From the NCBI RefSeq assembly GCF_002079055.1, contig NC_047490.1:372001-436000 (forward strand): a stretch of 64,000 bases of DNA, read 5' to 3'. Origin of the DNA: Saccharomyces paradoxus (Eukaryota; Ascomycota; Saccharomycetes; Saccharomycetales; Saccharomycetaceae). This document shows positions 30,023 to 38,954 of the stretch, piece after piece. Each line of letters starts with the position of its first letter. The first letter of the stretch is position 1. A model generated the notes under the pieces. The model did not search any database and was not told the DNA's origin. It worked only from the letters and a program-made list of their open reading frames with translations. Position numbers and translations under genes: made by a program.

Positions 30023-31322
30023 ATGGACCCACATAACCCAATTGGTATGTTGTTAATATGTGAAGTGTTTGTGGAGGCAATTGACCACGATAACCCCTAT
30101 GGCTGTGCCTCGCTTTGCACTTTAGTTCTTTTACCCCTATATTATTAATACTAACCATCTTAATATAGTCCTTGATCAGGGTACTGGTTTCGTCAAAATT
30201 GGTCGTGCTGGCGAGAATTTCCCAGATTACACGTTTCCTTCTATCGTTGGTAGACCCATCTTAAGAGCGGAAGAACGTGCCAGCGTCACTACACCATTAA
30301 AGGATATTATGATTGGTGATGAGGCAAGTGAAGTTCGCTCTTATCTGCAGATATCTTATCCTATGGAAAACGGTATTATTAAGAACTGGACTGATATGGA
30401 ACTGCTCTGGGATTACGCCTTTTTCGAACAAATGAAATTACCATCCACCTCCAACGGTAAGATTTTATTAACGGAACCTCCAATGAATCCGTTGAAAAAT
30501 AGAGAAAAAATGTGCGAGGTAATGTTTGAGAAATATGATTTTGGTGGAGTCTACGTTGCCATCCAAGCTGTTCTAGCATTGTACGCACAAGGTTTGTCTT
30601 CAGGAGTCGTCGTTGATTCCGGTGATGGTGTTACTCATATAGTTCCAGTTTACGAATCTGTCGTTTTAAGTCACTTGACAAGGAGATTGGATGTTGCGGG
30701 CAGAGACGTTACTAGACATTTGATTGATCTTCTTTCTCGTCGTGGTTACGCATTTAACAGAACTGCAGACTTTGAAACTGTTCGCCAAATAAAGGAAAAA
30801 TTATGTTACGTTTCGTATGATTTGGACTTGGATACGAAATTGGCTAGAGAGACGACTGCCCTCGTGGAATCGTATGAGTTACCAGACGGAAGAACAATCA
30901 AAGTGGGACAAGAGAGATTTGAGGCTCCAGAATGTTTGTTCCAACCTGGTTTGGTAGATGTTGAACAACCTGGTGTAGGGGAACTGTTATTCAATACTGT
31001 GCAATCGGCTGATGTTGATATTAGAAGTTCCTTGTATAAGGCTGTTGTTCTTTCAGGTGGTTCAAGTATGTACCCAGGGCTGCCTTCAAGATTGGAGAAG
31101 GAGCTGAAACAATTATGGTTTAGCAGAGTTTTACACAATGACCCTTCAAGACTTGATAAATTTAAAGTTAGGATCGAAGACCCTCCAAGGAGAAAGCATA
31201 TGGTTTTCATTGGTGGTGCCGTTTTAGCTAGTATCATGGCTGATAAAGACCATATGTGGTTGTCTAAACAAGAATGGCAAGAAAGCGGGCCAGCCGCAAT
31301 GACTAAATTTGGTCCAAGATAG
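30023..31322 (+). CDS. ARP2: ARP2, actin-related protein 2 (spliced; exons 30023-30044 and 30169-31322)
   Basis: The gene is split by one intron near the 5' end. Exon 1 is 22 bases (MDPHNPI plus the first base of a Val codon) and exon 2 codes the rest, giving 391 residues as in S. cerevisiae. Actin-fold blocks are clear: [40 protein letters not shown] (the second phosphate loop) and [20 protein letters not shown]. Arp2 is an ATP-binding subunit of the Arp2/3 complex that nucleates branched actin at endocytic patches. Without splicing the frame would start at an internal ATG at 30309 and lose the first nucleotide-binding loop. Confidence 0.97.
30045..30168 (+). other. ARP2 intron
   Basis: The 124-base intron begins GTATGT at 30045, carries the exact branch sequence TACTAAC at 30149-30155 and ends TATAG at 30168. 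Distance from branch A to the 3' splice site is only 14 bases, at the short end for yeast. Joining gives Val-8 (G + TC) and restores the actin N-terminal motif. Confidence 0.95.
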
Positions 31323-31685
31323 ATTTGAACTTTATTGACTCAAAAAAATTAGTAAAAAAATATAAATCTACGAAGGAAAGATGGAAATGAAAAATGTAAA
31401 CTTATATATAAATGTAATAAGTTAATAAGGCACAATTTTTTGAAAAGAACAATCAAAATATAACGTCTCGTTAAGCGCCATTAGACGATAGTTATCCCTT
31501 CTTTGCTTTTCAGGCATTCAGTATCTGTGACGAAATAAGTGACTAAGGATTTATTTAAATGAATATGTATGTAAGAAAAGAGTTGATCAAAATAAATAAA
31601 TCAATATATGCATGGCAAACTCTAAATGTATATATGACCACAACTGGCACATTTTAAGTATGCTTTTCTTCTTTATTTGGTTCCT
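31323..31685. other. ARP2-MPS1 convergent 3' region
   Basis: Very AT-rich region between two gene ends, with no coding potential. It includes a full match to the replication-origin consensus (see the separate entry) and a 10/11 match nearby at 31391-31401. Confidence 0.55.
31357..31367 (-). other. Possible ARS consensus sequence (ACS)
   Basis: On the minus strand the 11 bases read ATTTATATTTT, an exact match to WTTTAYRTTTW. Location between convergent genes in AT-rich DNA is typical of yeast origins, but matches this good are common and most are not origins, so this is only a candidate. Confidence 0.3.
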
Positions 31686-33980
31686 CTAGATTTTGTAATC
31701 CGCAAATTTTCTTAAGACGGTCTCTACCACATCATTGAGATCATCATGCGATATTTGAGGCTTCTCTGAACCATACCTAACGGCATTCCTGATGAGGTCT
31801 TCCATGATCGATCCAGATATCATAAAAGGTTGAAGGAAAGTGCTACTCAGTACTTTATCCACAGCCCATCTCTTGTCTGGATTTCTGTACAGGCATGCTT
31901 TCATTAATTCAATGGCCGATTTTGGAATCTTTTCATTATTGCTAGTATATTCAGGAAATGGGATTTTCACATCAGGATTCATAATAGCTAACAGTCTATT
32001 TTGGCCTTGGAAACTGCCATATGGGGGTTTCCCGTAAACCATTTGATAAATGATGCAACCGCATGACCACATATCAGATGGTCTCCCGACTTTCCACTTG
32101 TTCCCCTCATGTTGATTCTCACTATTTTGTGTGTAATTCATAGCAACTAATGCTTCCGGCGCCATATAGTTCGGAGTACCAATTTGAGTTTCGCGATAGA
32201 TATTAACCGTATGCTCAGGTACTGCATTCGCTATACCAAAATCAATGATTTTTAAAATGCCTTTCACCAAGACAAAATTTGCCGGTTTTAAATCCGAATG
32301 AACGATACCGGCATCATGAACTACTTTAATGCACAGTAGCATTTCCTTTGTATAAAACCTAACAAAATTAAAATCCAGTGGCATGCCACTTCTTTGGTTA
32401 AGAATTTGTGACAAATCATGGTCACCGCATTCCATTATTAAATACAATAAACCATCCCCCATTTCATAATCTAGCAGCTGAATTACACGTTTTTGGTCCT
32501 TCAATTTTTCCAGAAGTTCTATTTCTCCTTTGAATCCATCAATACTTGAATCGTCAAAAGCGTCAAAAGACACCCTTTTAAGCGCGTATACCCTATTGCC
32601 TGATCCTTTCACCTTGTAAACTCTAGAGGATCCACCTCTACCCAGCAGTTCTATTTTTTCATATTGAGAGTCATTAACTGTAATTATATTTCTATTATTC
32701 GATAAGGAAGCAGATTTCGCAGGTTCAACAATTTCAACTTTTTTGGTGACTGGAGGTTTCGGAGCTGGCCGATGATAAAATACTTCTGGATTTTTACTGT
32801 TTATATTCTCATTTGTTATGGCGTCATCTAATGATCTTTTTAGTCTTTTATTCTCCTGTTGAAGAATATTATCGGCATGGTTTGCATTTATGCTTATGTT
32901 TCGCAGTACTTCCCTTTTTTCAGAGTCCGAATCTTTATTTCTTCCAATTTCTTTATAAATTTTATGAATCGGACTGTTGAAGTTGCTGTTATTGCTAGTA
33001 TCAACATTCTCTTTAAGAGCTCTCCTTATTTCGATTGATGATTTAGATGAAGATGATCCTGTAGAAATTTTTCGTCTTGGTTGAGAACTATTATTGAATG
33101 TCATAGAATTGTCCTTGTTTGCCGATAAATTGCTGCTAGAAAGTGAAGTGGAAGAAGACCTATTTTTATAAAGTAATTCTCTGGAACTGTGTTTTCGGAG
33201 TGCTGCCTGTCTGTTTTCTTCTCTCTGTTTATCAAAGTAAATTTGAGATATTAGTGGAAGGTCACTAGTGGGAAGATTATGTTTCTTAATATATTGAATA
33301 GGATTCAAATCTCCAAAATCAATCGAATCATAGTCCGTATTCTTCTTCGTTTCTCTAAATTTTGTTAGGTTGGAATCCTCAAGTGATGATTCTACTGTCT
33401 CCCTTGCATTGATTGGTTCTTTTAGAGAGTTAGGCACATCCTCGTCGAAAACATTTGTCAAGGTTGTTGCTCTCTTTGCAGGACCCAGTTTTGTTGTCCT
33501 ATTGGATATTAAGAATCTTTTACTTCTTCTTTCAGCATATTTTGAGGTGATATCTTCTTTCATATTTTGCCGCAAGTTTCTTATCCTCTCAAAACTCTTA
33601 TCAAGACTATTTCCAACATTTATCTCTATATCGTTAGTGTTCATCGTTGTCATGCTAGTCTGGTGATTATTTCTTAGATACCGTCCAAATAAAGTTGAAT
33701 GCGATGAGGTGCTAGTATGGCCGGATGTCAAATTACCCATTGACGATGGGGGGTGACTCCTCGAGGAACTCCTGTCCATTTCTTCTAAACGATTTGCCAT
33801 CTTGTCATTTTTATGACTTGATAATATCTCTGAAGCAGAAGCCTTTTCTGTGTGGGAAAGTAAAGCTGATCCGAAATTGCTTAGTTTTGGAGGCGTAGTG
33901 AATTCTTCGTCATCTGACAACTGTCGTGTATTCGTTCTCGACTTTAAATCCATATAATCATGGAATGAATTTGTTGACAT
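31686..33980 (-). CDS. MPS1: MPS1, dual-specificity kinase for spindle-pole duplication and spindle checkpoint
   Basis: 764 residues from the ATG at 33980, the length of yeast Mps1. The N-terminal 430 residues are low-complexity, Ser/Asn-rich regulatory sequence. The kinase domain (about 440-720) shows LLGRGGSSRVYKV (Gly-rich loop), the catalytic loop HSDLKPANF with Ser in place of the usual Arg, DFGIANAV, and GTPNYMAPEAL. HSD rather than HRD is normal for Mps1/TTK. It phosphorylates Spc105 MELT repeats at unattached kinetochores and acts in spindle pole body duplication. Its promoter contains the 34255-34289 inverted repeat and a CACGAAA (SCB-like) site at 34263-34269. Confidence 0.97.
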   Translation of the reverse strand: MSTNSFHDYMDLKSRTNTRQLSDDEEFTTPPKLSNFGSALLSHTEKASASEILSSHKNDKMANRLEEMDRSSSRSHPPSSMGNLTSGHTSTSSHSTLFGRYLRNNHQTSMTTMNTNDIEINVGNSLDKSFERIRNLRQNMKEDITSKYAERRSKRFLISNRTTKLGPAKRATTLTNVFDEDVPNSLKEPINARETVESSLEDSNLTKFRETKKNTDYDSIDFGDLNPIQYIKKHNLPTSDLPLISQIYFDKQREENRQAALRKHSSRELLYKNRSSSTSLSSSNLSANKDNSMTFNNSSQPRRKISTGSSSSKSSIEIRRALKENVDTSNNSNFNSPIHKIYKEIGRNKDSDSEKREVLRNISINANHADNILQQENKRLKRSLDDAITNENINSKNPEVFYHRPAPKPPVTKKVEIVEPAKSASLSNNRNIITVNDSQYEKIELLGRGGSSRVYKVKGSGNRVYALKRVSFDAFDDSSIDGFKGEIELLEKLKDQKRVIQLLDYEMGDGLLYLIMECGDHDLSQILNQRSGMPLDFNFVRFYTKEMLLCIKVVHDAGIVHSDLKPANFVLVKGILKIIDFGIANAVPEHTVNIYRETQIGTPNYMAPEALVAMNYTQNSENQHEGNKWKVGRPSDMWSCGCIIYQMVYGKPPYGSFQGQNRLLAIMNPDVKIPFPEYTSNNEKIPKSAIELMKACLYRNPDKRWAVDKVLSSTFLQPFMISGSIMEDLIRNAVRYGSEKPQISHDDLNDVVETVLRKFADYKI

Positions 33981-34373
33981 GATTGTTTTGAGGTCATTCA
34001 GTTCTTGCGTAGGCAACTTATTAATTTGGTTGTCGGGCTACTTCTATAAACAATCGTTATATTTCTTTTCAAAATTCAATGAGCTGGAGTCAAGTACGCT
34101 TCTATAACTTTAGTATACTACTACTGATATTGTAAATCTCAGGTTCTTTCTAAGTTTGCCTTCACATAACATCGCTAGTTCCTCTTTGCAACCCTTGCTA
34201 GTTTTTTTTTTGTTTTGTTTACTATTTCGAATTCGTATTATCATTCTATACGATTGTGGTGACACGAAAATTTATTTTGTGTCACCACACGTCATAAATA
34301 AAGGTATTGGTCAGAATATATAAACATGTATGGTATATAGATAGTGGCAACACAGTAATGCAGAAATGCAGCC
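33981..34373. other. MRX9-MPS1 intergenic region
   Basis: MPS1 promoter and MRX9 3' end. T-rich at 34200-34210. It holds the inverted repeat described separately. No gene. Confidence 0.55.
34255..34289. repeat. 35-nt near-perfect inverted repeat
   Basis: Left arm TGTGGTGACAC then one unpaired G then AAAAT; two-base loop TT; right arm ATTTT then GTGTCACCACA. All 16 base pairs match, with one bulged G at 34266. It sits 85-119 bases beyond the MRX9 stop codon and about 275-310 bases before the MPS1 ATG. It could form a stable hairpin in the MRX9 3' UTR, or be a symmetric protein-binding site. Confidence 0.85.
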
Positions 34374-35636
34374 TTAATATTGTCTATTTTTTAAGGTGTA
34401 CTCGGTGTTTTTGCCATTTACTTTCGAAATGTAATATTTTGAAAAGAAGTCGCCTGAATCACCGTTTGCTGTGATAACAAAGTGCTTCGATAGCAGTGTA
34501 TTAACACTTTTGATGGCAATAACCACATTAAGCGTTTTGCTGCTATTAGAGGTTTCACTTTCTTGTAATATCTTGAAAAAATCGGCCTTTGAATAGCCGC
34601 CACTACTGAACATTATTTCAGGAAAAGATTCGTCTAAAATAATTACATATACGTCTGCAATGTGCTTCTTGCCCTCAAGTTTTTTTGAAGGGTTTAACGG
34701 TAGATTTTTCATTGAATCTAAATACAATTTGTACCGGACACTGGAGAATACAAAAGTTTGAAATTTTCTCAGTTCACTTCGACAATTATCAATATTGAGC
34801 TCCAGGTCATAAGATTCCTCGATCCATTTCTCAACGCTGTCGCCTAGAAAGTATGATCTTATTCCCATTTCGTTCTTGGTAAAGGATTCTAGTACTCTTT
34901 TTTGCAGAAAACTTAGAAACTGCTTTCTGATTTCATCTTGCTTCACTAAATTAACGTTTAAACCCTTGGCAAACTCATTTGGAATTCCCATTCTGGAAGA
35001 GATCTCCTTCCAACTCTGGACCATAGGTTGTAATTGTAATGATCTCATGGTGGGCACTGTTATTCTCAATTCTGTTCTCGGTAAAGAGGTAAAAACATCC
35101 TTGTAAAAGATATTTTTCTGCCATTTTTTGAATTGTTTGAAAGAAATGAAGATAATAAGAAGAGGGAAAAAAAAATGAAAGATGAAGGGAATAACGACTA
35201 TTGTCGATGTTAAGATAAATGTGAAGATGCTTGCAGTTGCAAATAGGATAAAAAATGGAGAAACTTTGTAAACTTTCACAAACGGCTTGTTACCATTCTT
35301 TGGTGACTTCGAAGAAAATATAAACTTTATTTCCGCACGTCGTGACGAATGGAAGGCTCTTTTACTGATAAACTTGAATGTCGAGCTTTTCTGATTGGAT
35401 AGAAATTGATGAGTGTACGAACAATGATTAGGAGAAATTAATGAAAGCCTAGGAAACTGGAAACCTTCTCCTCCATATTTTGGGATTGCGGTAGATATAA
35501 CAGCCGATGGTACTGGTCTAGGAAAGGCCCTTAAATTTCTTGATAAGCATACATTGAGACCCTTTGCACTGTTGAACGCAAGGCGGTTAGTGACCTCTCT
35601 AGTTCTAGCGACTAATCCCACTGGAAGTCTAAACAT
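34374..35636 (-). CDS. MRX9: MRX9 (YDL027C), mitochondrial membrane protein associated with mitochondrial gene expression
   Basis: 420 residues, as in S. cerevisiae YDL027C. A basic presequence-like N-terminus (MFRLPVGLVARTREVTNRLA) leads to two closely spaced hydrophobic segments at about 126-168 (FFILFATASIFTFILTSTIV and the segment after it). The remaining 250 residues are soluble with no enzyme motif that I recognise. The S. cerevisiae protein was placed with the mitochondrial organisation of gene expression (MIOREX) complexes; its molecular role is not known to me. Topology and mitochondrial location are predicted from the sequence. Confidence 0.9.
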   Translation of the reverse strand: MFRLPVGLVARTREVTNRLAFNSAKGLNVCLSRNLRAFPRPVPSAVISTAIPKYGGEGFQFPRLSLISPNHCSYTHQFLSNQKSSTFKFISKRAFHSSRRAEIKFIFSSKSPKNGNKPFVKVYKVSPFFILFATASIFTFILTSTIVVIPFIFHFFFPLLIIFISFKQFKKWQKNIFYKDVFTSLPRTELRITVPTMRSLQLQPMVQSWKEISSRMGIPNEFAKGLNVNLVKQDEIRKQFLSFLQKRVLESFTKNEMGIRSYFLGDSVEKWIEESYDLELNIDNCRSELRKFQTFVFSSVRYKLYLDSMKNLPLNPSKKLEGKKHIADVYVIILDESFPEIMFSSGGYSKADFFKILQESETSNSSKTLNVVIAIKSVNTLLSKHFVITANGDSGDFFSKYYISKVNGKNTEYTLKNRQY

Positions 35637-36037
35637 TTTTTCCTACTCATATGCGGTTATGCCGATCTTATTCGCCTGCAGAATCACTTCTCTATGACCC
35701 TTTGCGGTTTGTAGGGGAGGAGATTCTCTCTTCTTAGTAAAATCTAATATTTGGTCATAATTTCATGCGTCGGGTGACTTCAGTGCATAACAATGCGTTT
35801 GGCGGGAGCTGAAAATATCCAAATAAAGCTCTCGCTTTATTTAAGCGTTTATTTGCTTTGACGAATGTATTTATGTATTTGTATATATATTAGTGTTTTT
35901 CTTTCCAGCTTTAGGTAGTTTTCTTTTCCACCTGTATGCACACCATCTTTTTATTCCTATATAATGCTTTTTTATAGTATTATTTTGAGTCTTTTATATA
36001 CAATTTTTTTAAATTTTATTTTTTTAAAGAGTGTTCA
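35637..36037. other. RTK1-MRX9 intergenic region
   Basis: MRX9 promoter and RTK1 3' region. T-rich, with alternating TA near 35885. No element that I can name. Confidence 0.5.
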
Positions 36038-37909
36038 TTAGTTTGAATCTTTATTTCCGTGTTGCTTGGTCAACTCATTCAATTCCTCTTCAGTAACCAA
36101 GTGATGCTTATGATTTTTTGGTTTTTCAACCAAATCGCCGGTGGTAGGGTCAATTTCGCAAGAGGGAACGGATACAAGCCAATCATCCTTTACCACGTCG
36201 TTCATTAAAACTCTTTGCTTTGGCTCTAAGGTTAACATTCTACCTATTATTTTTCGTGAATGTCTTGGTAGTAGCCTCAATATTTTGTTTGGGCCCCGAG
36301 CTATATCATCTTCGTCCTCAGGTTCCTCGGTAAATAACCGAAACGAGTTAAAGCTCTTTTTTGGGGCCTTCCAAGGAAATCTTTTTAAGACCATACAGTA
36401 AAATATAATAGCGATGGACCACACGTCTGCTACTCTTGGATCGTATGATGTTTGTTTTAATAGTTCAGGAGCCAGATAAGGGTCGGACCCCACTATTCCA
36501 TGTGATTTTACGATGGTATCCTCGTAAGGATATTGGAAGACTACAGCGCTACCAAAGTCAATCAGTTTCAAGATGCCGTCTTTAGTAACGACGCAATTGT
36601 CCAACTTTAAATCTCTGTGAGCTAAGCCCATGGAGTGGAGATAATTAACACCGTGGCACAGCTGTTTAAAGTAACAATTGACTTCATCCTGTGTCATTAG
36701 GTTACTCATGACGAGATTGAAAAAATCATATGGCGCATATTCCATTACCAATAAATAGGTGTCACCTTCAGTCAGCATATCTAGAGTTTCAATGATATTC
36801 TCATGGTGCAGCGTGGAACCAATACAAAATTCAGTGGTAACCTTCTTAGAATAATTAGCTAATTGAGACTGATTAGTTCCTTCATTGTTTAAGTGTGGTT
36901 TTCGAAACATTTTGCAAGCAAATAGCTTGCCGTCAGTTCTTTCCACTACAGACACTGAACCGGAGGCTCCTTCGCCTAATTTTCTACCAGGAATACCATA
37001 TTTTTCTAATAATTCCACTGGATTATCTGTCTCGTATAATGTTTTGCCGTTATTTTCTACTATATTTTCGTTAGTATTTAAATTGGGCTTTGGTTTTGTG
37101 GGGGTGGATCCACGGTTATGATTATTGTGATGGTGATGGTGATGGTGATTGTCATGATAATCATTATGAATTTTTTTGAAAAATCTTGTTAATCTCAGAG
37201 ATTTTTTCTTTTTTGATGAGGTATCATCACTACCGCTTGAAGAATTATGCTGCAGTTCTACAGACCCAGGGGTGGATGCTTGAGAGTCCATAAAGTGTTT
37301 GTCTTCAATCTGTTTCTGTAGTATCTCTACGGGATGCATATGCGCCTGATATGACAAATTCGAAGAAGGTGTATCCGATTTGGCAGAAGATACCGTAAAA
37401 ATGTTGTTATGAGCTGTGGAGCGAACGGGGTGAGGATGGTGGAAAGCATCCTTTGAGCCTTGATGAATATAGTTTATTGGATTGTGAATACTATGAGGTA
37501 AGTGGGGCACGGTATGCCCAGTGCGCACGGGATTATGATTGTTATGTAAGGGGCGAGAAGAAAGGTAGTCAACAGTAACCTTTTTGACCGAGGTAGTAGA
37601 AATCCCTGCTAGTGAAGGACTTGCTACTGTATGTGACTCCTTTGACGATGCGCCATTTCCCTGGGTATTCTTTCCTAGGACAGATCTTCGATCGTTAGGT
37701 TTGTTATACTTTATGCGATCCTCCTGGTCTGAATCTGTATTTTTATTTGACGATCTAGAGGAGGACCTCGAAACATCATCCGCCTTTGAGTATGATTGGT
37801 TACCACCGCCGTTAAATATTTTAGCCGATAGATTTTTCAACTTAGTTGGCCTAAATAACGATGATAGCGAAGTTGATGAAGATGAGTGCAATGGAGTTTC
37901 CTTAACCAT
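36038..37909 (-). CDS. RTK1: RTK1, Ser/Thr protein kinase of the NPR/HAL5 family
   Basis: 623 residues. The first 300 are Ser/His/Asn-rich with a seven-His run at about 255-261. The kinase domain (about 305-600) shows KLGEGASGSVSVV, invariant Lys in FACKMF (333), catalytic loop HRDLKLDN, DFGSAVVF and APELL, plus the acidic insertion EEPEDEDD typical of the yeast-specific Npr1/Hal5/Sat4 group. These kinases tune plasma-membrane transporters; Rtk1 itself is little studied and has been linked to ribosome-biogenesis factors. Length is close to the 620 residues that I recall for S. cerevisiae; the His run probably accounts for the difference. Confidence 0.94.
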   Translation of the reverse strand: MVKETPLHSSSSTSLSSLFRPTKLKNLSAKIFNGGGNQSYSKADDVSRSSSRSSNKNTDSDQEDRIKYNKPNDRRSVLGKNTQGNGASSKESHTVASPSLAGISTTSVKKVTVDYLSSRPLHNNHNPVRTGHTVPHLPHSIHNPINYIHQGSKDAFHHPHPVRSTAHNNIFTVSSAKSDTPSSNLSYQAHMHPVEILQKQIEDKHFMDSQASTPGSVELQHNSSSGSDDTSSKKKKSLRLTRFFKKIHNDYHDNHHHHHHHNNHNRGSTPTKPKPNLNTNENIVENNGKTLYETDNPVELLEKYGIPGRKLGEGASGSVSVVERTDGKLFACKMFRKPHLNNEGTNQSQLANYSKKVTTEFCIGSTLHHENIIETLDMLTEGDTYLLVMEYAPYDFFNLVMSNLMTQDEVNCYFKQLCHGVNYLHSMGLAHRDLKLDNCVVTKDGILKLIDFGSAVVFQYPYEDTIVKSHGIVGSDPYLAPELLKQTSYDPRVADVWSIAIIFYCMVLKRFPWKAPKKSFNSFRLFTEEPEDEDDIARGPNKILRLLPRHSRKIIGRMLTLEPKQRVLMNDVVKDDWLVSVPSCEIDPTTGDLVEKPKNHKHHLVTEEELNELTKQHGNKDSN

Positions 37910-38954
37910 TATAATGTGACTTTACGCTGTTCCGTTCTGTTCTTTTGTCTTTTTTTCCCTCTCGAATGCTCTCAGCTTATTAGCACAGCAAAGAGTTTGT
38001 TTGAATGAATAGCGTAATCAACGTATGGAAAAGAAGAACACTTGAGTAGCTGTCACTATTGGTTGCAAATAAATATGGTATCCTTTTGTTATGAGAAATC
38101 CTGCTTGCCATAACGGGTACAATATTTGGCAGAGCAGGAAGAGTCACACTACGAAATAGATATATGAGAAGCGGAAGTAGCTTTTCCCCTTATAGATGTA
38201 CGCCGTTCGATATTACCCGAACTGCAAGAAAGGTTTCTCCAAAATATTCACTGGCCCATACAAGAAGGCAATGAAAGAGACGATGTACTCATGGATGGGG
38301 ACCTACTATGGTGATGGTTGTACTTTATTAGTCATTCTCCGCCCCCCTTATGCAGCCTATCATTTTGCTTCCCAGATGTGCTCTCCACTGTTAAAGCCTC
38401 TCGCTGACAAAGAATGGACGAGTGTGCGGGCGGTGAAACGAACACTGCAGGCAAGAGAAAGAGAAAATCATGCATGATCTAGAAAATCGAATAAGAAATA
38501 ACGGAGTGAGTACCCGAGTTGAAATCACCTTTGTTGTTCCCAAGTACGGTTGGAGAAAGCAAACGGCCTCGGTGAAAGCATACATTTGATTTCACGTTTT
38601 AGCTGCAGGTATAGACTTTGTTCCAAGCTTATTCAAGTAGCACTTCCCGGCAGCCCCGAATAGATGGAATTGTAGACTTTTCACATAAAAATTCGAGGCC
38701 TGTTGCGGAGTTTCCTAAGACTAGGACTAACTCCAGAATATATGTAGGTTTTTTTCCAGTCGCTCGTGAATTTTCTATTTAACTTTTGCTTTTTCAACAC
38801 CTTAAGGAAAAGCGTTTCATTTCTGCATATTATATTTAGTTATGTAATATAAGTAAATAAATGAGAAAAAGAAAAAATAATACGGAATGCCACTTTGCGG
38901 CCATGTTATTTATGTCAGAAATATTTTTTTTTTCATTTTTCCCTAGTGCATGGC
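37910..38954. other. DIA3-RTK1 intergenic region (1.0 kb)
   Basis: RTK1 promoter and DIA3 3' end. It has a CCCCT stress element at 38186-38190 and a Reb1 core TTACCCG at 38213-38219. A 93-codon frame at 38196-38477 has no recognisable domain and is probably chance. No RNA gene or LTR recognised. Confidence 0.5.
38213..38219 (-). promoter_or_regulatory. Reb1 core site upstream of RTK1
   Basis: TTACCCG lies about 304 bases before the RTK1 ATG. Exact core match; role inferred from position. Confidence 0.4.

Noticed and set aside
38196-38477. 93-codon plus-strand frame between RTK1 and DIA3
   Set aside because: No domain, no conserved composition and it overlaps the RTK1 promoter sites.
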